NCBI GenBank assembly: GCA_029959085.1
Contig: JARWIR010000014.1
Location: 9,222,001 to 9,286,000, forward strand
Origin: Nemophila menziesii
Lineage: Eukaryota > Streptophyta > Magnoliopsida > Boraginales > Hydrophyllaceae
Reading direction: 5' to 3'
DNA length: 64,000 nucleotides
Positions 54,916 through 64,000 of the stretch are shown here, one piece after another (position 1 is the first letter of the stretch; every line of letters begins with the position of its first letter). Made by a program: the position numbers and the translations under genes. The notes beneath the pieces are model-generated. The model did not search any database. It was not told the origin of the DNA and saw only the letters and a program-made list of their open reading frames with translations.

Positions 54916-56392
54916 TTTTACATGGACAGCCCATTCAAGGACTTAATAAAATTTAATAAAATAATAAATTAATTAATTAAAAACGACACACATCCGTATG
55001 AAAACGAGTAGGGTGTAAATGGGTCTGTACCCAGTTAAACCCCGTTGGGCGCGTACCCATGAAAAAGGTAAAGATGCTCAAGGGTATGAAGGTAATGTTG
55101 TGTAACATAAAAGCTAACTGAGAACTTAATAAGAAGTTCTAACTCTATGGGCTTTTGAAAATAAGTGTTTGGCTATTTCAGATCTAATTTGTAATTTCCT
55201 CTATAATAAGAGTATATCTTCTTAACTATGTAGGAGCCCAAGTAAAAGAATAAAAAAATCAAAACATCTCTTTCCTTCTCTATCAATTACATAGAAAACC
55301 AAAAAATAAAAATTCAAACCCTATTAAGAAATGAATCTGGCATCCCTTATATTCTTTTTCTTCATTATAACCCCCCCTCCTTTTTCAAGAAAACCTACCG
55401 CCATCGCCACTTTCCTTACCCTTCCTTTAACCATCCCATCACCACACTCTCCTGTAGAAGGCAACCCCCTTCCTTTTTCTCTTCACACCCAGTTCTCTCT
55501 TACCTCCATTCGTGGACCATACACCATCCCACCTTCCTTTTGGTCTCACCTTCCCGGCGCTGTCTTGTAGAAGAAAACCATCGGCCATCGTGGCCCCCTC
55601 AACACCATCTTCATCACCATCACCATCATCTCCACCAACATCATCACCACTCGAAACTCACATTCCCACCGATCCACCTTCCCTCCTTCTTCATCATCAT
55701 CACCACAATCTTCATCACCATTACCTTCATCACCATCACCATCATCCTTGATCTCACCTTCTATCTCATGTCTCACATTCCCGCCGTGTGGACTTCGCAC
55801 CAAGTCGCACTCCTCCATCATCGAACCTCGCACCAAGCTGTTATTCTCCACCATCGAACCATAGTGGGCCATGGGTACAGCCCATCGTGGTTCAGTCTCC
55901 ATCCATCTCCATCTGGACCAGTTTGCGGCCTCTCCTCCACCATGGGTACAACCCGTGAATCCAAGCATAGCCGCACTATGGGTCCAGCCCAAGCATAGAC
56001 GCAACATGGGTACAACCCATGAAGCCCAAAAATGTTATTCATATGTAATTTTATAAAAGTTGTTTTGTGTTCCAATTCGGAGTGATGATTGTGCAGACAT
56101 TTCTTGTTGTTTTTTGTTCATATATTACGAGTGTGAAGAGATTTTGATTTGTTTTTGTTCCAATTCTATGAATAGATTTTTATGATGTAGTTCCAATGCT
56201 GTGATGATATTTATTGTTGTGATGATACTTGTTATTTGTTTTTGTTCCAGATGGGTACTGCCCAAGAACAAGTGTGCAATGTTTTTGTTATTGCGTCATG
56301 GGTACAACCCACTTTTGTGAAGAGACCTGGTTTGGGCCATGGGTACAACCCATTGCAAAAAAAAAACTGTTGGATATGGTCTAATTGGGTCT
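54916..56392 (+). other. Repeat field with GGGTACAACCC words and CAT/ATC triplet tracts
   Basis: Triplet-like CAC/ATC tracts (about 55600-55750) and scattered ATGGGTACAACCCAT-type imperfect palindromes (55870, 55943, 56007, 56298, 56338 and others). ORFs here are His/Pro-rich on one strand and Asp/Glu/Gly-rich on the other, as expected from simple repeats. No gene is recognised. Confidence 0.5.
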
Positions 56393-57908
56393 TGATGTCT
56401 CCCCACTTGTGATGATTTAATATTAGTTGGAGACATCATTTTTAGTGTTTTAGAAGTTTAAATACTCGATTTTTATATGTATTAGTGCACTTTCCTATTT
56501 CTTGTTTGGATTTAATGATTTATTATTTTTAGAGCATATTTGGTTTAATGGTTTGTTAATTATGAAGCTCTAAAGATATATATGGTGATTAATTATATGC
56601 CAAATCAATTATAAGAGATAAAGGAAAGAAGATATGCATGGAAATTGGAGATAAGGAAGGAAAAAATAAGATATGGAAAGATAAAGTTGCCAAATAAATC
56701 TGAATTCCAGCACCTATCATAACTCAAGATTGGATAGAAATTTGGATGAATGGTCTGAAGCAAAGTTATAGATATTTCCTAGACGATCAGTTTCGACTAT
56801 TGGAACGCGTCAAACGGATAAGTATTGAAGGCGTTACGGCCAAAACAAAACAGCGGTAAATTATTACCTTTTCTATATTTTAGGGTTACGAATTTGAGTT
56901 AGGCTTGGAGTCCAAGTTACTTGTTTTCCACTCCAAGAAAAAGAATTAGGTCTTGTAAACACCTATAAATACACCCTTAAACCTTTGTAAAACAATCCTT
57001 GCCTCCCATAAGTCAGTCCTTAAGTTTTATATCATTAGAGTCATTCAAGAGAGTAAGATGAATTCTTTGTATCATTCTTTATGGACTAATTTTCTCATAG
57101 CTTGAGTTTTGCATTATGTATTATCTATGAATTCTATTTTCTTTCTATCTAAGTTTCTTTGGGAATTATATGTTTTAATCTGATTCTAGCTACTTAACCA
57201 TATATTTGCTTTATGTGTTTTGATTTATTGCCTGTCCTAAACCTGATCACTTTAGGCTTTGTTAATAGTAGTTAGATGGTCGCCCGGAAGGGGTGTCTAA
57301 TTATTTAAACACCACATAGACGTCTAGAATAAGGAATTGGTCCTGACAACACCAGCCTAACTAGATAGTCATTAGTGTTTGTTTTAATCACTATATCACC
57401 AATTGAAGGAAAGAACTGCTTAGGAACCTAGTAGCGTAGGATAACCCTATTTAAGCTCACCTCGTGGTTGTGTCGTAGCCTACCTATACGTTCTCCGGGT
57501 ATATGTAGGAATTTAGAATCCTGACTAAGTATCTAAGAGCTATTGTCTCCCTTATTAACTGAAATTGATAGAAAGAATTAGAAGGATTAGTGCATACTAG
57601 CAAAACCTAAGCTATACTCTCTCATCTCATATTTTTTCATATTTATTTTATTTGTCTTTACTTTTACTTAGTTTAATTAATCATCTCTCAATCAATAATC
57701 TTTATTTTTTGTTTCTTTTAATTGATTATTGCTACTCTGATTATTTGCTCATTCGTGTAACACACTAAGTCCTTGAGAATGAATTTTTCTTATCATAAAA
57801 ACTTGCATACGTCCTGTAATACTTGCAGTACCATGCCTGTCTAGGGTGATTAGTGCATCGTTTTCCGACTTATTTTATCTTATTTTTATCACACCCTAGG
57901 CGACACCA
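56393..57908 (+). repeat. T4 5' LTR (family 2)
   Basis: 1516 bp, TGATGTCTCC...GCGACACCA. The perfect terminal inverted repeat is 56393-56402 with 56429-56438. It is homologous over its length to 27786-29334 in the opposite orientation. Confidence 0.92.
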
Positions 57909-57914
57909 AGTTCT

Positions 57915-57932
57915 TGGCGCCGCTACCGGGGA
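57915..57932 (+). promoter_or_regulatory. T4 primer binding site (tRNA-Asp type)
   Basis: TGGCGCCGCTACCGGGGA lies 6 nt after the LTR and fits the tRNA-Asp 3' end with one or two differences. Confidence 0.87.
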
Positions 57933-58066
57933 CTCGTGTCTCGTTACTGTGTGGGTTATCTATTTTGAGTAGTAGGTTTTAGTTAATTTTTATTTTTCAG
58001 TTTTTATTTTTAGTTTTTCAAGATTTAAACTTGTTGGTTTGCTTTAGTCTTTTTCAGTTTTTAAAA

Positions 58067-59390
58067 GTGCATCTTTGGCCTCCTCTCCCGGAGCCTGAAA
58101 GGAGCTTCACAGCTTATAACAGACGTATCCGAGAAGAAAGAAACCAAAGAAGAGCTATGGAAGAATTTTAACAACATACGTAGATACACCAATTATTCCA
58201 ATATTTCCACCACTTGGACCTGTAGGCCAACAACAACTACCACTAGGAGATAACAGAAACAATAACAATAATCAAAACAGAGTTGAACAAGATCTCCCAG
58301 GCTTGGGAACATCGTTTCATGTTCAATGATTAGGTTATCGTCCTCCAGAGATCCAGAATATCAAGTTCAGGCCCGATCCGGGCATGCTCAGTCAATTTTA
58401 GAATTTCAGACTCTATAGTGGTGCAACAATTCAAGATCTGGTAAGAGCGATTCAGAAGTTCATGCAGATTTGTGATGCCTATGTTACTCCAGGAATTACA
58501 AGCGAGCAACTGTATTGTCACATGTTTTCGTTCTTCCTAACCGGTAAAGTTGGTGAGTGGCTAGATAGGCAACCACCACGTACAATAAATACATGTGCAG
58601 AACTTCAAGCTGCATTCTTTAACCGTTTTTATCCGAAGAGTATGAGACTCAAAGACCAAAGCGAGCTTGCAAAGTTTTTTCAAGAGAATGGAGAAGAAGT
58701 AGGAGACTCATGGACAAGGTTTCAACAGAAGTTAGCTAGATGTCCACTCCATGGTTACACCCCATATTACAATTAGCTATATTTTATCAAGGAATCAATA
58801 GAGAAAGTAGATTGAGGGTAGATCATCTTGGAAAAGGAAATTTTGTGTTCATGAATCCTACAGAAGCCGCCGAAAGTATGGAAAACATAATAGAAACAGA
58901 AAGGAGTTGGCCACTTTCGCGAGCTCCTATTACAAATACTAAAGGTACGCTTCAATTAGATACAGAAACTGCAAACTCAGCTCAATTGTCCGCATTAGAA
59001 AATCAAATCAAAGAGATTAAGCTTGAGATGCAGAGGAATTTAGCCGCAGCGAATGTAGTGCAAGAAGCACAAGGTTGTCAACAGTGTGGGGTCACAAATC
59101 ATACATGGGAAGAGTGCGAAGGAAATCTAGCATTTGTTTATTTCATATCCAACTGAGGAAATTATCAATTTGGTAATAGGAATCATCCGGGTATGCAGAA
59201 TTCAAATCCACATGGGGGCGCTAATCCAGGTCATTATCAACCTCGTCCCCAGAATAACTCTTTCCAACCAAGAGGTCAAGTTCCATATCAGGGAAACCAG
59301 AATTATAATCGACCTGCTCCACCACAACAACCTGTTAATGACGCATATACCAATGCTTTAGCTCAGAAGGCTCTACCACAATATCCTTAA
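58067..59390 (+). pseudogene. T4 gag
   Basis: It matches T1 gag: WPPLPEPERSF start (the ATG is now GTG at 58067), the capsid-like domain (NIKFRPDPGMLSQF, FSFFLTGKVGEWLDRQ, AFFNRFYPKSMRLKDQSEL), an intact knuckle (CQQCGVTNHTWEEC) near 59090, and an Asn/Gln/Pro-rich tail. Stops or shifts lie near 58170, 58400, 58776, 59154 and 59388. Confidence 0.88.
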
Positions 59391-59399
59391 AAAGGAGTT

Positions 59400-60602
59400 G
59401 TGGGTGATCAACAATTGAATAATTTTATGGATCTTATGACCACTAATATGCATTCCCAGAACAAGAAGTTAAGAGAACAAGAAGCTTCAATTCAGATTTT
59501 AGGTACGCAAGTAGAACAAATAAATAAAGTTCTTACTAATATTATGGAAGCAAAAGAATTGAAGGCTATCAAAGGAGGTGATGCCAATGTTGGGTTCGAA
59601 GCTTGCAAGGCTATTTGCCTTGAGATTGAAGAAAATAAGGAAGTACTGCATACTGCTAAAAGTGTCGTGGAAGTTCCTAGTACCGAAGAAGAACCAACCA
59701 AGTATAGCCTCGTGGACTCTAACTATTCTGAAGATGAGGATAAAGATTCAGAAAAATCAGAATTTATATAGCTTCTGAGAGATATGAAAGACGAGATGAG
59801 ATCGGTTATGGAATTACAAGCTGAGAGAGCTAAAGAGAAAGAGGAAGAAGCCTCAAAAGAGAAACTAGAAGTTGCACCTGTTGTGCAAGAATAGAAAGAA
59901 GAAGTGAAGGTGGAATCGCCACCCGTTGTTCAAACAGTGTTATTAACCATTCCTGATACAAATCCGAAGGGTGACACTGAACTCTAGACATTTGTAGAGG
60001 CGTATACTCCAGAAAATATCAACGCACAAATGCTTAAGATTGCGAAGAAAGGGCTTACACCGCAACAAGTGTTTACGCAAGTTATTCCTGAGAAAGAAGC
60101 AAGTGTAGAAGCCAAGAAAGAGACCGTGAGAGTCTCGAAAAGAATTGAGAAAGAGTTACCATTGAAGCTCAAAGATCCTGGAAGCTTTAATCTTCCTATT
60201 CAAATAAATGGTACGCTCAAGGTGAAAGCTATGTGTGATGTGGGTTCAGGTGTAAAATCTTAGGCCAAAGTCCGTATTCGAGAGACTTGGACTTCAGAAA
60301 TCAGAGAAAGCTCTAGTGAAGTTGCAGTTTGATGATAACTCAGTTACCAAGACATGGGGAACAGTGGAGGACGTTCATCTCCGATCAGGTAATATCACCA
60401 TCCCTACTAACTTTGTTATACTTGATTTCGATGTAGATAAGCAGGTTCCAATCATACTTGGATGGACTTTCATGGCCACAAGCTAGAGCATAATCAACTT
60501 CCAGGAAGGGACCATTACCATTCATGCTAAGAACGTATCCGAGACATTCTATGTCTGAGGTAAGAAACCAAGGAAGTCCGATCTCACCGTGCCTACCATC
60601 CA
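59400..60602 (+). pseudogene. T4 protease region
   Basis: Acidic coiled-coil-like N-terminus, the KGLTPQQVFTQVIPEKEASV block shared with T1, the protease site DVGSG near 60238 directly followed by a frameshift, and the flap end (VPIILGWTFMATS, with the usual GRPF altered) near 60460. At least five stops. Homology to T1 ends at KPRKSDLTVPTIH; the integrase tail is deleted. Confidence 0.85.
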
Positions 60603-61135
60603 CATAGTAATTCTTATGTTTTTATGTTTTAGTTTTAGTTTAGTTTAGTTTTTTTTAGTTGATATTGCATATTTGAGAAAGGTATTAGTGTTTTTGATGA
60701 TTAGGTATTGGAGAAATCGAGTTAGGGAAGCGAGCAAATTTTTTTTTTTCGAACAGAAACTTCAGAAAGTCATATCTTTGCGCTCGGATGTCGGAATCAG
60801 GTGATCTTTGAGCCTAAAATGCATAACTTTTCGAGATCTAGCTGTTGGGGAGGTTTTTTCCAAGTGCGGTACACCGGACCTCAGCCGCGGTGCACCGCAG
60901 AGGAGAAACCCGTGCCACGGGGTAGAGCCACGTGTTTTATCCATAAACGAAAAAAAATATATAGCTGATGGGTCCGGTATACCGGACCCTATACCATGCC
61001 ATGCACCGCACAAACACGTGCCACGGGGTCCTACCACGGTTTTTTTGACGTAGGAGGCGCGGAGCACCCGCGCGGTACACCGGACCATGGTCCGCAGCTC
61101 AAAAACGCGTGCCACGGGGTCCTACCACGGGCTAT

Positions 61136-61606
61136 GTTGTAGATCTCCCCGCCTAGGCGCGCCTAGGCGCCGCCTAGGCGTCAACTCCCTCCTTAGCCGC
61201 TTACGCCTACTTAAAATTCTAGGCGTTTTTGCATAACGCCTTAGTCACCGTGGAACAGGCGCCTAGCCCGTCTAGGCACCGATTAATGGGAAAAAATGGC
61301 CGTCTAGGCGCCAATTTATGGAAAAACATGTCTGCATATATTTTTTTTGTTATTTTTCTTCTTCTCGAGAATTTTTTAGTTGATATTATAACTCAATTTT
61401 TAATATTTTTATATTTACTATAGTGTTGTTAGATGAATTTTATGACTTAGATAGTTAAAATTGCTATAATTACTACATATATATTACTAAATATACAAAA
61501 TTACACATCGGGATTCAAAACTATATAATTCCGCCTAGGCCCCGTGTAGTCCCGCCTAGGCGCTAGGCCCCGGTCGACCGCCTAGCGCCCGAAACCGAGA
61601 TCTATA
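61136..61606. mobile_element. Short element rich in GCCTAGGCG, class uncertain
   Basis: About 470 bp inside the T4 spacer. The ends carry TAGATCTC and GAGATCTA in inverted orientation, with clusters of GCCTAGGCGC near both ends and an AT-rich centre. The GC-rich T4 repeat (CACGGG) resumes on either side. It resembles hAT-like non-autonomous elements, but no clean 8-bp target duplication could be fixed. Confidence 0.5.
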
Positions 61607-62118
61607 GCATAGACCACGGGTCCAATACAGTGAGCAAAAATTTTCACCCATCAGATGCTGCGGTGTACCCCGCGGTACACCCCCTGGTCCGCACGAGCCG
61701 CCAGAGAGAGAAAAGAAAGGGTTTCAAGCTTATAAGGAGATCTAATGCTTATTATTCCGAATTTATCAAACCTTAAACCTCTTTCTTCTCTCCAGAACTC
61801 TCCCAACTCCATTAAAGCTCATAAAAACCTTCACCTAACATCAAAACACTACCAAATTACCATGAATTCTCATCCAAATCCTTCCCTACATCATTACAAA
61901 GAAGATTCAAGCACCCAAATCATATCAGAACACCTAGAAACCAAGAATCAAAACCATGTAATTCAAAATCTTTTTCCAAAATTCATTAAACCCATATCAT
62001 CAAAGCTTGATTCAATCATACCCACATGGAGAATTGTCATCTTAACACCGTTCCTAACCAAAATAAAGCTTGTTCCACCTATGATCATAAAGTACGAATT
62101 TCAAGAGTGTTCAAAGCT

Positions 62119-62130
62119 TTGAGTTGGGGG
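62119..62130 (+). promoter_or_regulatory. Internal polypurine-like motif before T4 ORF2
   Basis: TTGAGTTGGGGG lies 9 nt before the ORF2 ATG at 62140, as in T1, T2 and T3. Confidence 0.5.
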
Positions 62131-62139
62131 TCAAAAGAG

Positions 62140-62366
62140 ATGATAAAGAGAATAAAGAAATTATCAAGTGTTAAGGGATATGAAGAATCAAAGCAAGGTA
62201 TTGGGTAAGCTCTAGAAGATTTCAATTGAGATGGGTACTAGTTTGGGAATAAATTACAAGGTAAATCGGATCAAGAGAATAGAGGAAAGCTAGCGGTGGT
62301 GAATTCAAAGAACAAAAAGGTTTAAACTTTCATAAGGAAGACACCACAACCTCTACAATCGATAGT
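62140..62366 (+). pseudogene. T4 ORF2, 5' part
   Basis: The start MIKRIKKLSSVKGYEESKQG is like the T1 ORF2 start. A stop follows 23 codons in, with further stops. It is cut at 62366 by T5, so the domain is not visible in this window. Confidence 0.6.
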
Positions 62367-63951
62367 TGGTGGTCCTTTGTGTGTTCTAAAAATAAATGCA
62401 AATGCTAATCGAACCACAACCGCAAGTGTACGGTTGTCCCAAGTAGTATATCTGATAATACAGATTCGTTCCAAGGACGGAATGGTTGATCACAATGTCT
62501 AGCAAATAGTGATTGATGCACTTATGAAAGTAAAAGACAATAATATGTTTGTTTGGTTTTGTATTAATCCTAAGAAATGAAAGACTAATGCGAAAATGTA
62601 AATAAATAACTAAGACGCAAGTAAATAAAAGTGATACGCAAGTAAGAGCAGGTAGTACTTGAGAGACGCAAGGGTTTACCTAACTATCATTCATTTCATA
62701 CATTGTTTAAGGGACAAATTGGTAAATTTGTATTGGTCGGGATTCTATAATCTCCTTACCCCCGTCAGGGTGGACTAAGGAGCAACTTTCAAGTGCTACA
62801 AACCCCGTCAGGGTGATTATAGTCCACTCTCAAGTGTTTAAGTTCAAATTACCCAATAGGCCATAGGTTTAATTAAGCTCGTCAGAGTCAATAATTTCTA
62901 ACCTACATTCATTAACTAGTTCGGTACCTAAACCCCCCGTCAAGGTGATCCAATCGCCACTAATTGGAATAGCTTAGATACTAAGTCCTATCATTGATTG
63001 ATCAGGTCAAAAATAGTAGATAAAGTGCAAATTAAAGAAAAATACAATTCACCCAATTTGATTTAAATAATAATTATCCCAAATCCAAATGTGTAAAACG
63101 AAATCAAATTGGGATTAACCCATTATGCGTTCTCAAGCACTAATTTAGTTTAGCTCATAATAATTGAAAAGATAAAAACTAAAGAAACAAATAGGTTCAT
63201 CATGTTTTACAGAATAAAATAGAAGAACCTAATAATGGAATTGAATTGGCTGAGAAGTGGAGATATAGACCGTCTCCAGCTCTTGCTTCTTCTCTTCCTG
63301 CCTCTAGCTTCTTCTCTGGTGTCTGACTCTTAAGCGTATGTTGTATATTGAAAAAGATATGAAGTGTATGTGAAAATAGAGGTCTAAAGCCCTTTTATAA
63401 TGTTAAAAACGGATTAGGGCTTGGACTTAAGAATAAATCAATAATTAAATGTCCAAGCCCAAATTCTAAGCCCAAAATCCCGTAACTGCTGATACACCTT
63501 CACTAAAACGGCTTTTCCCGATGCGTTATGACTCCGATTGACCTCATTCCAGTTGCTAAAGTTCCGTAACTCGATAAGGAATGATTTCTCTTCAAAGGTC
63601 AGCGGCTAAATCATCTCTTAAGCACCTCGAAATCAGAAATCTATAGCCTGGAAAATGGATTTTCAGCTCTAAAAATAATATCTTCGGGATTTATCTTCAA
63701 GTCTTGACTCTATATCACGATCTTTGACTTTCTTCTTGGATTCCTCTTATAGCTAACATCTAAAACCTGTAAAATCTTCACTAAAAATACCAATATTACG
63801 CGCAAAAGCTTAATAAATCAAAAATGCTAGAAATAAAAGAGGAAAATCATATTATTGCATATTTAGTCCAAAAGTCTATCAAATTGATTAAATAAACACC
63901 AAAAATGATGTCTCCTAAGGGTCGAAAATAAGAACAATTAAGGAGACATCA
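62367..63951 (-). repeat. T5 3' LTR (family 1)
   Basis: 1585 bp, TGATGTCTCC start and CACCA end on the minus strand. It is visibly more diverged from the T2/T3 LTRs than those are from each other, especially in 62500-63350. Confidence 0.92.
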
Positions 63952-64000
63952 AGACCCCCAACTCAAACCTTTGTCGTCCCGACAAAGCAAAACAAAACAA
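62367..64000 (-). mobile_element. T5: family 1 Athila-type element, 3' end only
   Basis: Minus-strand insertion into T4 ORF2. Only the 3' LTR (62367-63951) and the first 49 bp of interior (polypurine tract and GACAAAGCAAAACAAAAC) are in the window. The left flank is ATAGT (62362-62366); the second TSD copy must be right of the window. Whether T5 has pol genes cannot be seen. Confidence 0.88.

Larger units (their letters stand above)
60603..62139 (+). other. T4 pol-ORF2 spacer with CGGTACACCG/CCACGGGGT repeats
   Basis: Noncoding. 60609-60740 matches T1 24600-24690. It holds GC-rich repeats at about 60866-61130 and 61610-61700: TGCGGTACACCGGACC-like palindromes and CGTGCCACGGGGTCCTACCA direct repeats. 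An inserted block at 61136-61606 splits them. 61720-62110 matches the T1 spacer near 24000-24200. Confidence 0.7.
56393..62366 (+). mobile_element. T4: decayed T1-family element, 5' part; interrupted by T5
   Basis: Plus-strand relative of T1: 5' LTR 56393-57908, primer site, gag, protease, spacer and ORF2 start, then T5 is inserted at 62366. It lacks RT and integrase, and even the integrase tail of T1 is gone (junction near 60603). Many stops and frameshifts. The remainder and the 3' LTR lie right of the window. Confidence 0.88.

Noticed and set aside
55540..55998. His-rich 152-codon ORF
   Set aside because: It is produced by CAC/CAT triplet tracts; the opposite strand is equally open and Glu/Asp/Gly-rich.
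57915..57932. tRNA gene
   Set aside because: Only the 18-nt complement of a tRNA-Asp 3' end is present, next to an LTR. It is a primer binding site. The same applies to 17473, 22063 and 27762.

Overview
The window is nuclear DNA of a flowering plant, most likely a dicot. It is AT-rich, the host genes have short GT-AG introns, and every class of plant transposable element is present: Athila-type Ty3/Gypsy elements with tRNA-Asp primer sites, Ty1/Copia, LINE, CACTA, Helitron, a Mutator-like MITE and satellites. Only two host genes are recognisable: a purple acid phosphatase (plus strand, 46099-48935) and an X8/CBM43 GPI-anchored callose-binding-type protein (minus strand, 49524-53142). They are convergent and about 590 bp apart.

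Region 1-29334 is a three-deep nest of LTR retrotransposons, all on the minus strand and resolved by exact target-site duplications (TSDs). T1 is outermost (5' LTR 27786-29334, 3' end left of the window). T2 (2056-23655, TSD CCTCC) is inserted in T1's ORF2. T3 (10203-19059, TSD GATGG) is inserted in T2's pol gene between protease and reverse transcriptase. T2 has all pol domains (protease, RT, RNase H, integrase) but is broken by stops and frameshifts. T1 and T3 lack RT, RNase H and the integrase core: gag-protease is joined to an integrase C-terminal tail, so they look like non-autonomous partners. All keep a downstream ORF2 or its remnant and a GC-rich palindrome array between pol and ORF2.

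Region 29335-38360 holds poorly characterised spacer, a decayed LTR relic split by a nearly complete Copia element (32297-37063, TSD CTAAC), and a LINE tail. Region 38359-44860 holds two unrelated CACTA termini, an A-rich tract, a minisatellite, a non-autonomous Helitron (39550-43756) carrying a 191-bp Mutator-like MITE with a 9-bp TSD, and a 179-bp triple tandem repeat. A frameshifted RNase H fragment follows at about 44950-45323.

Region 45324-53750 is the genic island. Two GNATATNC (P1BS-type) sites lie just upstream of the phosphatase start codon. The X8 gene has a 2.9-kb intron loaded with transposon debris. Region 53751-56392 is a repeat field: a 275-bp tandem duplication, a roughly 32-bp minisatellite, CAT/ATC triplet tracts and about 20 copies of an imperfect palindrome (GGGTACAACCC).

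Region 56393-64000 holds T4, a decayed plus-strand relative of T1 (5' LTR 56393-57908, gag, protease, spacer, ORF2 start). Its ORF2 is interrupted by T5 (3' LTR 62367-63951, minus strand, T2/T3 family). The most system-like signals are the shared architecture of the non-autonomous elements, the palindrome arrays in the pol-ORF2 gap, a G-rich polypurine-like motif 9-13 nt upstream of each ORF2 start, and a perfect 10-bp inverted repeat at the LTR U3 terminus shared by two otherwise different LTR families.
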